Origin: Rhodocyclaceae bacterium | Lineage (GTDB): Bacteria > Pseudomonadota > Gammaproteobacteria > Burkholderiales > Rhodocyclaceae | DNA: 64,000 nt | Assembly (NCBI GenBank): GCA_030682175.1 | Contig: JAUXOM010000020.1 | Coordinates: 1-64,000 of the forward strand | Reading direction: 5' to 3' | Shown: piece by piece, positions 1 to 8,492 of the stretch | Numbering within the stretch: the first letter of the stretch is position 1 | Layout of the letters: each line of letters opens with the position of its first letter | The notes under the pieces: model-generated | Told to the model about the DNA's origin: nothing | The model's input: the letters and a program-made list of their open reading frames with translations, nothing else | Database searches by the model: none | Translations under genes and position numbers: made by a program

Positions 1-81
1 TTTCAAAAACTGCCACAGGCGATCACCGCCGACGACTTCGAGGCCTTGCTGCCTTGGCACCTCGCCACGCCAGCAACCTGA
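1..81 (+). CDS. IS66-family transposase, C-terminal end only (partial)
   Basis: An open frame enters from the left edge and stops at a TGA at 79-81, leaving 26 residues. They contain an ALLPWHLA-like ending preceded by an acidic DDFE stretch. This resembles the extreme C terminus of IS66-family transposases (the small IS66_C domain, which usually ends in ALLPW). The idea is supported by the sequence about 60 bp downstream, which ends in GCGCTTAC, the complement of the GTAAGCG that typically starts IS66 inverted repeats. Only the tail is visible, so integrity of the transposase cannot be judged. Confidence 0.6.
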   Translation, partial: FQKLPQAITADDFEALLPWHLATPAT

Positions 82-140
82 AACCTTCCTCTACTCCCCC
101 AACTCGCGTCAATCAATGGCGTCGTTGATTGAGCGCTTAC
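1..140 (+). mobile_element. Right end of an IS66-like insertion sequence (partial)
   Basis: The element comprises the transposase tail, about 50 nt of non-coding sequence and a proposed right terminus ending at 140 with GCGCTTAC. Read outward this begins GTAAGCG, as IS66-family ends do. An inner palindrome with TCAATCAA at 109-116 and TTGATTGA at 125-132 lies just inside the end. The left end and the 8-bp target duplication lie outside the window and cannot be checked here. Confidence 0.5.
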
Positions 141-169
141 GCGGAACCAGCCTTCGGCTGTCCTGCGGC

Positions 170-212
170 CTTGTCTTGGGGCGGCCCGGCGGCAAGGCTA
201 CAGGGGTTGTGG
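170..212 (+). repeat. Dispersed repeat R6, copy 1
   Basis: This GC-rich stretch contains CTTGGGGCGGC followed by CCGGCGGCAAGGCT. A near-identical stretch occurs at 35855-35898, where the second part reads TCGGCGGCGAGACT, and a shorter relative lies near 35980. It fills the gap between the IS end and the R1-long repeat. I see no gene in 141-309. Confidence 0.45.
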
Positions 213-256
213 TGTTAACCGGGTGAGCGTGCCGTACCCCATGCGGGGCATTTCAT

Positions 257-301
257 CCCACCAGTCCCGGAAAAGGGATTCCCTCCGGTCACGCCGACTT
301 T
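257..301 (-). repeat. Dispersed repeat R1, long form, copy 1
   Basis: Read on the minus strand it starts AAAGTCGGCG, continues with a 27-nt hairpin core containing GGGAATCCC, and ends CTGGTGGGA. The same organisation is found at 63775-63826. The short R1 copies elsewhere lack precisely the 27-nt core. It lies about 10 nt beyond the stop codon of the downstream phosphoesterase gene. Confidence 0.7.
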
Positions 302-309
302 CGTAAAAC

Positions 310-840
310 TCAGAGCGGCAGTGTGCGGATCTCGAAGTGCAGGGTGGCGAGGTCGCCCATGATCCAGGTCGCTGCGGGGGCGCCGAGTCCGGCAACGGTG
401 CCGGGGTTGGTCAGCCAGGTGCTGCCACCCTTCACGTTGGGCTCGAGCTTTACAGACGGAACGTGACTGTGGCCGCAACAGACCAGATCATAGTCGCCGG
501 TACAGGCGAAGGCGCGACCGATGTGGGGGTAGTGGGTGACAAAGATGCGGCGCCCTCCCAACTCGATGCTGGCATCATTGCCGTGGTAATGCAGCTGTCC
601 TTCCGAATTGCAGGCCAGCCGCGCGATGGTGACCGGATCGCCAAGGTTGTTGCCATGCACGGCATGGATCGGTAGATCGAATTTCAACGAGGCCTTGAGG
701 GTATTGGTGCCAATCAGGTCACCACAATGGATCACGGCCTGTGCCCCCTCGCCCTTGGCAGTTTCAACCGCGGCAGCCAGGCGCGGGCCGCGGTCATGGC
801 TGTCGGAAACAATGCAGATTTTCACGGCTGCATGACTCAA
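310..840 (-). CDS. YfcE/MJ0936-type metallophosphoesterase
   Basis: The 176-residue product has the full calcineurin-like metal-binding set: DSHD at about 13-16, CGD at 39-41, GNN at 63-65, a TH pair near 101 and GHSH near 122. Such small cytoplasmic enzymes are manganese-dependent phosphodiesterases; the physiological substrate is usually unknown. The listed start is a TTG that overlaps the stop of the upstream gene. A GTG at 825, just before KICIVSDSH, is an equally good start and would remove five residues. It is translationally coupled to the hypothetical gene at 837-1253. Family assignment is firm, the exact role is not. Confidence 0.85.
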   Translation of the reverse strand: MSHAAVKICIVSDSHDRGPRLAAAVETAKGEGAQAVIHCGDLIGTNTLKASLKFDLPIHAVHGNNLGDPVTIARLACNSEGQLHYHGNDASIELGGRRIFVTHYPHIGRAFACTGDYDLVCCGHSHVPSVKLEPNVKGGSTWLTNPGTVAGLGAPAATWIMGDLATLHFEIRTLPL

Positions 841-1253
841 ATGATGATGGGCGGAAAGTATTCCTCCCCATCGTTGGCCTTGCTGAAGTCGACCGCGTTC
901 ATGCCCGAGCGCATGCCCTGGCGCTCGCGTTCATGATCGGACTGCACCTGCAGGAGGGTAATGACACAATCACCGAGGGTGTCGTATTCATCCTTGCCGG
1001 TGCCAAACTGCTCGGTGGCGGTGTAATAAAACTGGCAGCGGAAGCGGTTGTCGCCAGTCTTGAAAACGACGAAATTGGCGCCGCGCTCTTCCCAGGCCAG
1101 CGTCGGGCAGATTGTCACTGCGCTGTCGAGCGGGTGGAGCAGCAACTCGGCTTCGGCGTCTTCAAATGACACCTGTCGGCCATAACGCTCCTGAAGAGTC
1201 TGGCTGACAAGCCGGCGTTCGCTGGCGTTGAACTTGGGTGTGGGGCGGGACAT
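837..1253 (-). CDS. Conserved hypothetical protein, upstream partner of the phosphoesterase
   Basis: I do not recognise this 138-residue protein. It is soluble, acidic and rich in charged residues. The N-terminal half resembles a short helical region, and a segment with FRCQFYYTATEQFG lies near the middle, followed by GDCVITLLQVQ. There is no signal peptide, membrane segment or metal motif. It is the first gene of a two-gene minus-strand unit and overlaps the phosphoesterase start, which implies co-translation. The ATG at 1251-1253 is used, and the coding pattern matches the neighbours, so the gene looks real. Confidence 0.65.
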   Translation of the reverse strand: MSRPTPKFNASERRLVSQTLQERYGRQVSFEDAEAELLLHPLDSAVTICPTLAWEERGANFVVFKTGDNRFRCQFYYTATEQFGTGKDEYDTLGDCVITLLQVQSDHERERQGMRSGMNAVDFSKANDGEEYFPPIII

Positions 1254-1512
1254 GGCTAAACTCCTGGTTTGCTTGACGGAAGGAAACGACTCCGTGGCGG
1301 AAAAGTAAAAGGCTGCAAGAATATCGTAAAATTCTTATCGTCTATGCAAATGGTCAATATATAAGACTGCCAGACATCAGTGTACTAAGCCTAAAGACAA
1401 CTGCCGCATTATAAAATTTCACGATTGCTGCAACAGTAAAAGAGGCTTATGATTCACCACCGAAGTTTTCAACAAGCTTGCAACGACTCATTAACTTACC
1501 GGAGGAAACACA
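1254..1512. other. Divergent intergenic region upstream of tusA
   Basis: About 260 bp of AT-richer DNA separates the minus-strand hypothetical gene from tusA. It contains an inverted repeat (AAGAAT at 1317-1322, ATTCTT at 1331-1336), a TATAAA run near 1410 and the proposed tusA promoter. I see no coding sequence in it. Confidence 0.5.
1425..1453 (+). promoter_or_regulatory. Putative sigma-70 promoter of tusA
   Basis: TTGCTG at 1425-1430 and TATGAT at 1448-1453 are separated by 17 bp. Transcription would start near 1460, giving a leader of about 50 nt that ends in the strong ribosome-binding site CCGGAGGAAA before the ATG at 1513. Confidence 0.4.
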
Positions 1513-1740
1513 ATGAATTTTGATAAAGAGCTTGATGCCCGTGGGCTGAACTGCCCGTTGCCGATTTTGCGTGCCAAGAAGGCACTGGGCGAACTGACCA
1601 GCGGTCAGGTGCTGCGCATTCTCGCCACCGACCCGGGCTCAGTGAAGGACTTCGTGGCCTTCGCCAAGCAAACCGGTAACGAGTTGCTTTCCAGCGCCGA
1701 GAACAACAAGGAATTCGAGTTCTACATCAAGCGCAAGTAA
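1513..1740 (+). CDS. tusA: TusA-family sulfur carrier protein
   Basis: The 75-residue protein is the normal length for TusA/SirA-like sulfur carriers. It has the signature CPxP at 14-17 (NCPLP), in which Cys14 accepts persulfide sulfur, followed by the usual helix and the GSVKDF loop. Members pass sulfane sulfur to tRNA thiolation, molybdenum cofactor assembly or dissimilatory sulfur oxidation. A strong GGAGGAAA ribosome site precedes the ATG and a terminator follows directly, so it is probably mainly monocistronic. The DsrE2-like gene 113 bp downstream supports a sulfur-transfer context. The exact acceptor cannot be told from sequence. Confidence 0.9.
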   Translation: MNFDKELDARGLNCPLPILRAKKALGELTSGQVLRILATDPGSVKDFVAFAKQTGNELLSSAENNKEFEFYIKRK

Positions 1741-1747
1741 GCCCGCC

Positions 1748-1776
1748 AAAAGGCGCCGTTGATCGGCGCCTTTTTT
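1748..1776 (+). terminator. Rho-independent terminator after tusA
   Basis: AAAAGGCGCC and GGCGCCTTTT form a perfect stem around a short loop, followed by six T residues. Confidence 0.85.
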
Positions 1777-1853
1777 GCTTCTAGCATATTAGTTATTCAG
1801 ACTTTTCTGAAACTCAGTAAGCTCTGAAACCCCGAGCGATTCAGGAGAAAACC

Positions 1854-2459
1854 ATGACCGACCTGACCAACATCGACGAACTGATCAACCAGCGCCTCGA
1901 AGCCCTGCTGCCGCAAAAACTCGAAGCCCTGCTGCAAGCGCGCGAAGAAGCGAAGACGCCATCGCTGGCCATCATCGCCACCAAAGGCACGCTGGACTGG
2001 GGTTATCCCCCCTTCATTCTCGCCTCCACCGCCGCCGCGCTGGGCTGGGATGTCACCATCTTCTTCACCTTCTATGGCCTGCAACTGGTCAAGAAGGATC
2101 TATCCGATCTCAAGGTCAGCCCGCTCGGCAACCCCGGCATGCCGATGAAAATGCCCTTCGGTCCCGACTGGTTCAAGAGCATGAACTGGAATATTCCCAA
2201 CATCGTGCAGGGCAACGTCCCTGGCTTCGAGAGCCTGGCCACCGCCTTGATGCAACAAACCATCAAGAACAACGGCGTCGCCAGCCTCACCGAACTGCGC
2301 GAACTGTCGCAGGAAGCCGGCGTCAAGTTCTCCGTCTGCCAGATGACCGTCGAACTGTTCGGTTTCGACCACAACGACTTCGTCGACGGCATGGAATATG
2401 TCGGCGCCGCCTCCTTCCTGCCGGTCGCCCAGGTGGCGGATGTGACACTGTTTATTTAA
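1854..2459 (+). CDS. DsrE2-like (DsrE/DsrF/DrsH family) sulfur-transfer protein
   Basis: The 201-residue protein has an N-terminal amphipathic coiled segment (about 6-32) and then the DsrE/F Rossmann-like fold. The fold starts with LAIIATKGTLDWGYPPF and contains a hydrophobic WDVTIFFTFYGLQL strand-helix. A single conserved cysteine, Cys162 in KFSVCQMTVELFG, is the expected persulfide site of DsrE2-type proteins. These proteins are often encoded with TusA and rhodaneses and shuttle sulfane sulfur, sometimes at the membrane. The start has an AGGAGAAAA ribosome site. No terminator is visible after it. The partner is probably the TusA encoded just upstream; this is inference from context. Confidence 0.8.
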   Translation: MTDLTNIDELINQRLEALLPQKLEALLQAREEAKTPSLAIIATKGTLDWGYPPFILASTAAALGWDVTIFFTFYGLQLVKKDLSDLKVSPLGNPGMPMKMPFGPDWFKSMNWNIPNIVQGNVPGFESLATALMQQTIKNNGVASLTELRELSQEAGVKFSVCQMTVELFGFDHNDFVDGMEYVGAASFLPVAQVADVTLFI

Positions 2460-2620
2460 GCATCTGTCGCTTCGCCGCAACGCAGAGGGCTTGTCAATGC
2501 AAGAGAAGCCAAGTGTTTGGTTGTAATCAGCAGTTTGAACGTCTAGAGTAGTCATCGACTTGTTGTCGTTTGTCAGCATAGTTCGCTAACCGATTGAAAC
2601 TAGCCCATTAAGGGGGAACC

Positions 2621-3955
2621 ATGAAACTCAAAAAAATCGCCGTACTGCTCGCCATCGCCGGACTGTCCTCATCCGCCTTCGCCACCAACGGCATGAACAT
2701 GGAAGGCTACGGCCCGATCGCCACCGGCATGGGCGGCGCCTCGATGGCGTACGACAACGGCACTGCCGGCCTGATCAACAACCCGGCGACACTGGGTTTC
2801 ATGAAAAGCGGTACGGCGCGGTTCGATATCGCCATCGGCGGTCTACATCCTGATGTCACCGCCAAGATGGCTGGCATGCCTAATGCCAATTCTGACGGTA
2901 CAGCCTACTACATGCCTGCCGCAGGTTATGTACGCAAGGACGGCAAGCTTACCTATGGTGTGGGCATGATGGCGCAAGGTGGTATGGGAACAGAATATGG
3001 AAAGAACTCATTCCTCAGTTTTAGCCCTACGCTAGGTGGTCCCACAGGGCAGGAAAATCGGTCTGAGCTTGGAATTGGGCGCATCATTTTCCCGCTCGCA
3101 TACGATGTCACCGATACCTTCAAGTTTGGTGGTTCAATCGACTACCTCTGGGGCGGACTTGATCTGCAAATGGTAATGGATGGCGCAGGTCTTGGTGCGA
3201 TGTTGACTCCGGGTGGCTCACCGATTGGTACTGCTTCGACAACGATGACACTTCCTCCGATCGCATGGGCCCAGTTCGATTTTTCCAAAGGCGATAATAA
3301 ATTCACGCAGGAGTTGACCACGAATGGTTGGGCATTGAATCTCGGCTTTACTTGGAAGGCTGCGCCAAACTTGACTATCGGCGGCGTCTATCATGCAAAA
3401 ACCCACCTATCGGACATGAAAGGTAAAGGTCGGCTAAATAACAATGTGATGCCTATTCCTGGCACATTGAAGGTTGTCGATTTCCAGTGGCCGGAAACCT
3501 TTGGTCTTGGCCTAGCCTACCAAGCTACCGATAAGTTGATGATTGCTGCCGATTACAAACGGATTAATTGGTCGGATGTCATGAAAAACTTCCGCATGAA
3601 CTTCGTGGCGGATGGTGGCATGGGCACGATGGATGCTACGCTTTATCAGGACTGGAAGAATCAGGATGTCTTCATGATTGGTGGTTCTTACAAGTATTCG
3701 GATGCTCTGGTACTGCGTGCAGGCGTAAATCTCGCCAGCAATCCGATCCCTGACAAGTATATTAATTATCTGTTCCCTGCGACGATCAAGAATCACTACA
3801 CATTAGGCTTTGGGTATGCTGTTAGCAAAGCGGGGTCAGTTGATTTCTCCTATGTTTATGCGCCAGAAGTTTCAGTGACCAATCCAAACATGGGCATCAA
3901 GACGACGCACGGCCAGAGCAATAACTGGCAGTTCATGTATAGCCACCGCTTCTGA
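2621..3955 (+). CDS. OmpP1/FadL-family outer-membrane transporter
   Basis: The 444-residue protein starts with a clear signal peptide cleaved after SSAFA at 22. The mature N terminus (TNGMNMEGYGP) is typical of FadL porins, whose N-terminal hatch opens for long-chain fatty acids or other hydrophobic compounds such as aromatics. The GxGGA segment, repeated amphipathic beta-strands and terminal phenylalanine (SHRF) fit a 14-stranded outer-membrane barrel. Base composition shifts inside the gene: the first 300 bp are GC-rich like the neighbours, while most of the remainder uses more A/T-ending codons, suggesting a mosaic history. It stands alone with its own terminator. Substrate is unknown. Confidence 0.85.
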   Translation: MKLKKIAVLLAIAGLSSSAFATNGMNMEGYGPIATGMGGASMAYDNGTAGLINNPATLGFMKSGTARFDIAIGGLHPDVTAKMAGMPNANSDGTAYYMPAAGYVRKDGKLTYGVGMMAQGGMGTEYGKNSFLSFSPTLGGPTGQENRSELGIGRIIFPLAYDVTDTFKFGGSIDYLWGGLDLQMVMDGAGLGAMLTPGGSPIGTASTTMTLPPIAWAQFDFSKGDNKFTQELTTNGWALNLGFTWKAAPNLTIGGVYHAKTHLSDMKGKGRLNNNVMPIPGTLKVVDFQWPETFGLGLAYQATDKLMIAADYKRINWSDVMKNFRMNFVADGGMGTMDATLYQDWKNQDVFMIGGSYKYSDALVLRAGVNLASNPIPDKYINYLFPATIKNHYTLGFGYAVSKAGSVDFSYVYAPEVSVTNPNMGIKTTHGQSNNWQFMYSHRF

Positions 3956-3972
3956 ACACTGTTCTGTACCTG

Positions 3973-3998
3973 AAAAGGCCGGCACTGCCGGCCTTTTT
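3973..3998 (+). terminator. Rho-independent terminator after the FadL-type gene
   Basis: AAAAGGCCGGC and GCCGGCCTTTTT form a stem with a tiny loop and a T tract. Confidence 0.85.
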
Positions 3999-4055
3999 CA
4001 TAGCCGCATCGATAAGCACGACTGATCCTGAAGTAATAAAACTCAAGGAGAAATC

Positions 4056-4934
4056 ATGAAACGAATCTTGGCCGGTGTTGTACTTGCTGTGTTTTCGCTG
4101 CTGGCGCATGCCTTGCAGCCTTATGTGACCGCCGACAAGGTGGCCGGCGGCGACCTGAAGGCGGCGATGGCGGCGACCGAGAAGAAGCTGACCGCGGCGG
4201 GCTTCACGGTGATCGGCCAGCATCTGCCGGCCGGCATGCCGCAGTATGGGGCGATCGTGGTGACCGAGCCTGAGTTTTCGGCGGCCTTGTTGCAACTGGG
4301 CGGTTCCGCCGTGGTTGGCTTGCCGATCCGTGTCGGCGTGAAGGCGGATGGCTCGGTGTCTTACCTCAACCTCGAATACTGGCAGCGCGCTTATCTGCGC
4401 CAGGATTATGCTAAGGCCGACGCGGCGGTGAAGGCAACTGCCGAGAAGTTGAAAAAGGCGCTGGGAGCAGGCAAGACCTTTGGCGGGGACGTGAAGGTCG
4501 AAAATCTGCCAACCTACCGCTACATGGCGGGTATGGAACGCTTTGGCGACAAGAGCGAATTGAAAACCTATGGCAACTTTGACGAGGCGGTGAAGACTGT
4601 CCGCGACAACCTGGCCAAAGGCGTTGCCAAGACGGCCAAGGTTTATGAGGTCGTGGTCGCGGACAAGAAGCTTGCGGTGTTCGGCGTGGCAACCAACGAC
4701 ACCGAAAACGGCGAAGGCTGGTGGGCGAAGAAGATCGGTCCGGATCACATCGCTGCGTTGCCGTGGGAAATTTACGTAGTCGATAACAAGGCTTACGCCC
4801 TGTTTGGCCGCTATCGCACCGCGCTGGCCTGGCCCGATCTGGGCATGTTCCAGTTCATGGGCATCTCCAGTCACCCGGACAGCACCGCTGAAATGATGGC
4901 GAAGGTGGCCGGCGGCACCTATACACCGCAGTAA
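4056..4934 (+). CDS. Exported protein with DUF302-like features, unknown function
   Basis: A 292-residue protein with a signal peptide (hydrophobic core at 4-16, likely cleavage after AHA at 19). Two halves each start with a helix and continue with an alpha/beta pattern reminiscent of DUF302: KKLTAAGFTVIG near 42 with LGLPIR-like strand near 87, and FDEAVKTVRDNLAK near 166 with LPWEIYVVD near 227. DUF302 proteins are small, structurally similar to heavy-metal or heme-associated folds, but function is not known. AAGGAG precedes the ATG. It lies alone between two terminators, so it is probably monocistronic. The family call is tentative. Confidence 0.6.
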   Translation: MKRILAGVVLAVFSLLAHALQPYVTADKVAGGDLKAAMAATEKKLTAAGFTVIGQHLPAGMPQYGAIVVTEPEFSAALLQLGGSAVVGLPIRVGVKADGSVSYLNLEYWQRAYLRQDYAKADAAVKATAEKLKKALGAGKTFGGDVKVENLPTYRYMAGMERFGDKSELKTYGNFDEAVKTVRDNLAKGVAKTAKVYEVVVADKKLAVFGVATNDTENGEGWWAKKIGPDHIAALPWEIYVVDNKAYALFGRYRTALAWPDLGMFQFMGISSHPDSTAEMMAKVAGGTYTPQ

Positions 4935-4951
4935 GGCCGCGCTGTTATCTC

Positions 4952-5020
4952 CGTCACCCCGGCGCAGGCCGGGGGCCAAGTGTTTGACTTCACTGGATTC
5001 CGGCTTTCGCCGGAATGACG
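4952..5020. repeat. REP-like double-hairpin repeat R5, copy 1
   Basis: The 69-bp unit is bounded by CGTCA and TGACG and holds two hairpins, CCCCGGCGCAGGCCGGGG and ATTCCGGCTTTCGCCGGAAT. A unit of the same layout lies at 55336-55403. Confidence 0.7.
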
Positions 5021-5034
5021 ACGTAGCGCGGAAG

Positions 5035-5060
5035 AGAAAGGGGCCGCCAGGCCCCTTTCT
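5035..5060. terminator. Bidirectional terminator between the exported protein and valS
   Basis: AGAAAGGGGCC and GGCCCCTTTCT form a perfect 11-bp stem with a four-base loop, serving convergent genes on both sides. Confidence 0.75.
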
Positions 5061-5065
5061 ACTTG

Positions 5066-8038
5066 TCAGGCAAGCTTGCCGAGCTGGCTGGCGAGTTTCT
5101 CTCGCAACGAGTGGAAGTTCGCCAGGCGCTCACGTTCCTGTGCCACAACGGCAGCAGGCGCACGCGCGACGAAGCTCTCGGTAGACAGTTTCTTTTCCGC
5201 CTTGACGATTTCGCCTTCGACGCGGGCGAGTTCCTTGCCGAGCCGTTCCTTTTCAGCGGCAACGTCGATCTCGATCTTCAGCATCAGGCGGAAGTTGCCG
5301 ACGATCTGTACGGGCGCATCGCTGTCGGGCAGGCTATCGACGAAGGACACCTCCGATAGTTTTGCCAGTGCCGCCAGATAGGGGCCGAACTCGTTCAAGG
5401 CCGCCGTATCGCCAGCGCCGACTAATGGCACGCGCAGCGCCGGGGACAGGTTCATTTCGCCACGCAGGCTGCGGCAGGCGGTGATCAGCGATTTGAGCGT
5501 CGTTACCCAGGCCTCGGAGGCGGTATCGCAGCGCGTGAGGTCGGCGACTGGGTAGTCCTGCAGCATGATCGTTTCTGCCGGTGCCGTCTCCATGTCACGC
5601 GGCGTTCCGGCTGACGCCGTCCCGCCAGTGCTGACTTTTGCCCGTCCAGCCACCGGGGCAACCTGCTGCCAGAGTTCTTCGGTGATGAAGGGGATCAGCG
5701 GATGGGCGAGGCGCAGCACGGTTTCGAGCACGCGCACCAACGTACGGCGGGTGGCGCGCTGCTGGGCGGGCGTGCCGTTTTGCAGGCGCACCTTGGCGAG
5801 TTCGACATACCAGTCGCAATACTCGTCCCAGACGAATTCGTAAATGGCCTTGGCCAGTAGATCGAATCTGTAGTCGGCGAAGTGTTTGGCGACATCCGCC
5901 TCGACCCGTTGCAGCAGGCTGACGATCCAGCGGTCGGCCGGTGAGAAGTCGAGATAATCGCCGTGGCAAGCGGCTTGGTCGTGGGCTTCGAGTCCGCAGT
6001 CCTGGTCGGCGCAGTTCATCAGCACAAAGCGGCTGGCGTTCCACAGTTTGTTGCAGAAATTGCGATAGCCCTCGCAGCGCTGCATGTCGAACTTGATGTC
6101 GCGGCCCGGGCTGGCGAGGCTCAGGAAGGTGAAGCGCAGCGCGTCGGTGCCGAAGCCGGCGATGCCGGTCGGGAACTCCTTGCGCGTGCGTTTCTCGATC
6201 TGCGCGGCCTGTTTGGGGTTCATCAGGCCGGTGGTGCGCTTGGCGACCAGATCATCGAGGCTGATGCCGTCGATCAGGTCGATCGGGTCAAGGACGTTGC
6301 CCTTGGATTTGCTCATCTTCTGGCCTTCCGCGTCGCGGATCAGACCATGCACATAGACATGCTTGAAGGGAATCTTGCCGGTGATGTGCCTGGTCATCAT
6401 CACCATGCGCGCCACCCAGAAGAAGATGATGTCGAAGCCGGTGACCAGCACCGTCGAAGGCAGGTAGAGGTCGAGCGCGGGGTTTGATTTTGCTGGCCAC
6501 TCGGGAGTCCAGTCGAGCGTCGAGAACGGCCAGAGCGCCGATGAATACCAGGTGTCGAGCACATCGGGGTCGCGCGCCAGTCCGCCGTGGTAGCCGTCAA
6601 GTTGCGCCAGTGCGTAAGCTTCGGCCTCGTCGTGCGCCACATAGATGCGGCCGTCGTCGCTGTACCAGGCGGGGATCTGGTGGCCCCACCAGAGCTGGCG
6701 CGAGATGCACCAGTCCTGGATGTTGTTGAGCCACTGGTTGTAGGTGTTGACCCAGTTCTCGGGGAAAAACTTGATTTCGCCCGCACTCACGCATTCGAGG
6801 GCCTTGCCGGCGATGCTCGTGCCGTCCGCGCCGGGCTTCGACATGGCGACAAACCATTGGTCGGTGAGCATCGGCTCGATGACGACGCCGGTACGGTCGC
6901 CACGTGGCACCATCAGCTTGTGCGGCTTGGTCGAAGCAAGCAGACCCTGCTCCTCGAGGTCGGCGACAATGAGCTTGCGTGCCGCGTAGCGGTCCATGCC
7001 CCGGTACTTCTCGGGGCCATGTTCGTTGATGCGTGCATCGAGGGTCAGGATGGAGAGCGGCGTCAGGCCGTGCCGATGACCGATCTGCCAGTCATTGAAG
7101 TCGTGTGCCGGCGTGATCTTGACGCAGCCGGTGCCGAAATCCTTGTCCACATAGGCATCGGCGATGATCGGGATGGTCCGGTCGCACAGGGGCAGACGGA
7201 CCTGCTTGCCGATCAGGTGCGTGTACCGTGCGTCCTCGGGATTGACGGCGACAGCGACGTCGCCCAGCAGGGTTTCCGGTCGCGTGGTGGCGACGGTGAG
7301 CGCGCCATCGCCCTCATTTGCCACGTCCGCGAAGGGATACCGGATCTCCCACATGAAGCCGTCTTCTTCCTCACTCACCACTTCGAGGTCGGAAACGGCG
7401 GTGAGCAGCTTCGGGTCCCAGTTCACCAGCCGCTTGCCGCGATAGATCAGGCCTTCCTTGTGGAGGCGCACGAAGGTCTCGGTGACGATCTTCGACAGGC
7501 CGGCATCCATGGTGAAGCGTTCGCGCGTCCAGTCGGGAGAGGTGCCGAGGCGGCGCATCTGGCGCGTGATGGTGCCGCCCGAGTATTCCTTCCACTCCCA
7601 GACCTTTTCAAGAAACTTTTCGCGGCCGAGTTCGTGGCGACTGGTGCCCTGGGCATCGAGCTGGCGTTCAACGACGATCTGCGTGGCGATGCCGGCATGG
7701 TCGGTGCCTGGTTGCCATAGGGTGTTGGCGCCGCGCATGCGGTGGTAGCGCGTCAGCGCATCCATGATGGCCTGGTTGAAACCATGGCCCATGTGCAGCG
7801 TGCCGGTGACGTGGGGTGGTGGCAGCAGGATGCAGAAACTATCTTTTTCGGGTTTTTCGGTCAAAACGCCGGGCCGCCCCAAATTTTGACCGGCCCCCTG
7901 GGGGGAGGACGCAGTGCAGCTGCGGCTACGGGGGGGGCTTGCGATGTCGAGGCCGGCGGCAAAATAGCCGCTCGATTCCCAGACGGGATACCAGCGCCGC
8001 TCGATGTCGGCGGGCTCGAAACTTTTTGCGAGTTCCAT
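5066..8038 (-). CDS. valS: Valine-tRNA ligase
   Basis: Class I aminoacyl-tRNA synthetase charging tRNA-Val in the cytoplasm. The 990-residue protein has the HIGH-type motif HMGH at 82-85, the KMSKS motif near 573-577, the CP1 editing domain between them and a C-terminal coiled coil. The ATG at 8036-8038 gives [16 protein letters not shown], the usual ValS start; the open frame extends further upstream but overlaps the next gene. It is about 40 residues longer than typical because of two insertions absent from relatives: residues about 31-65 come from repeat R4, and a block near the C terminus containing [12 protein letters not shown] comes from repeat R1. Both keep the frame. Confidence 0.95.
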   Translation of the reverse strand: MELAKSFEPADIERRWYPVWESSGYFAAGLDIASPPRSRSCTASSPQGAGQNLGRPGVLTEKPEKDSFCILLPPPHVTGTLHMGHGFNQAIMDALTRYHRMRGANTLWQPGTDHAGIATQIVVERQLDAQGTSRHELGREKFLEKVWEWKEYSGGTITRQMRRLGTSPDWTRERFTMDAGLSKIVTETFVRLHKEGLIYRGKRLVNWDPKLLTAVSDLEVVSEEEDGFMWEIRYPFADVANEGDGALTVATTRPETLLGDVAVAVNPEDARYTHLIGKQVRLPLCDRTIPIIADAYVDKDFGTGCVKITPAHDFNDWQIGHRHGLTPLSILTLDARINEHGPEKYRGMDRYAARKLIVADLEEQGLLASTKPHKLMVPRGDRTGVVIEPMLTDQWFVAMSKPGADGTSIAGKALECVSAGEIKFFPENWVNTYNQWLNNIQDWCISRQLWWGHQIPAWYSDDGRIYVAHDEAEAYALAQLDGYHGGLARDPDVLDTWYSSALWPFSTLDWTPEWPAKSNPALDLYLPSTVLVTGFDIIFFWVARMVMMTRHITGKIPFKHVYVHGLIRDAEGQKMSKSKGNVLDPIDLIDGISLDDLVAKRTTGLMNPKQAAQIEKRTRKEFPTGIAGFGTDALRFTFLSLASPGRDIKFDMQRCEGYRNFCNKLWNASRFVLMNCADQDCGLEAHDQAACHGDYLDFSPADRWIVSLLQRVEADVAKHFADYRFDLLAKAIYEFVWDEYCDWYVELAKVRLQNGTPAQQRATRRTLVRVLETVLRLAHPLIPFITEELWQQVAPVAGRAKVSTGGTASAGTPRDMETAPAETIMLQDYPVADLTRCDTASEAWVTTLKSLITACRSLRGEMNLSPALRVPLVGAGDTAALNEFGPYLAALAKLSEVSFVDSLPDSDAPVQIVGNFRLMLKIEIDVAAEKERLGKELARVEGEIVKAEKKLSTESFVARAPAAVVAQERERLANFHSLREKLASQLGKLA
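5615..5639 (-). repeat. Repeat R1, short form, inside valS
   Basis: On the minus strand it reads AAAAGTCAGCACTGGCGGGA and continues CGGCG, then a tail GTCAGCCGGAACGCCG shared with the copy at 25149. It is translated in frame as KVSTGGTA in the anticodon-binding part of ValS. Confidence 0.7.
7871..7938. repeat. Repeat R4 (68 nt) inside valS
   Basis: On the plus strand it begins GGGCCGCCCC, continues with GGCCCCCTGGGGGGAG and ends CGGGGGGGGC. A second 68-nt copy with the same blocks lies at 34409-34476. Here it is read antisense by valS and adds a serine/arginine-rich block at residues about 34-56 between SSGYF and the [10 protein letters not shown] strand. Confidence 0.7.
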
Positions 8039-8078
8039 GAAAAAATCAGCTTTATTCAGGTGAAGCAGGGGGGAGCGA

Positions 8079-8492
8079 TTATACCGGGGGTGATTCGGAA
8101 CCTTGCTCAGCATTGCGGCGCGCCTCAAGCTTTTCCAGCAGGCGCGGCAGCAGGGTGTGGCGTGCCTTCGCATCCAGTTCGGTGAGAATGTTCTGGCTGG
8201 CGTTTGCCACCGCGGCGGGCAACACTTCGACGAGCCATTCTGAAAGCTCACTTTCAAGATCTTCACGCAGCGCTTCGAGAACGCCATCGACATCGCGCGG
8301 CGGGGCTGAAAGCGCATGGGTGGATGCATCGACCACTTCGGTCAGCACGGGAATTTCGCTGTCGCTTTCCGCATTGCGGGTGATGGAGGTGGATTCCTCG
8401 GCGCTTACCTCTGCAACACGCGCCACGAAGCTGCGGTGGCGCCGCATGAGGGCGTCGGCCTGCGTGATGATGTCGTTATCATGCGGCATCAC
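8079..8492 (-). CDS. Hypothetical acidic helical protein between holC and valS
   Basis: I do not recognise this 137-residue protein. It begins [20 protein letters not shown], has a low-complexity acidic middle, and a helical C-terminal part (about 68-127) rich in leucine, alanine and glutamate, for example [13 protein letters not shown]. No cysteine, signal peptide or membrane span is present. It overlaps the holC stop by four bases and ends 40 bp before valS, so it belongs to a pepA-holC-orf-valS transcription unit. It could be a DNA-polymerase or stress-associated accessory, but nothing in the sequence proves that. Confidence 0.7.
   Translation of the reverse strand: MMPHDNDIITQADALMRRHRSFVARVAEVSAEESTSITRNAESDSEIPVLTEVVDASTHALSAPPRDVDGVLEALREDLESELSEWLVEVLPAAVANASQNILTELDAKARHTLLPRLLEKLEARRNAEQGSESPPV

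Noticed and set aside
8039..8329. Upstream in-frame extension of ValS to 1087 residues
   Set aside because: The added residues lie inside the preceding small gene and resemble no ValS; the ATG at 8036-8038 gives the normal start.
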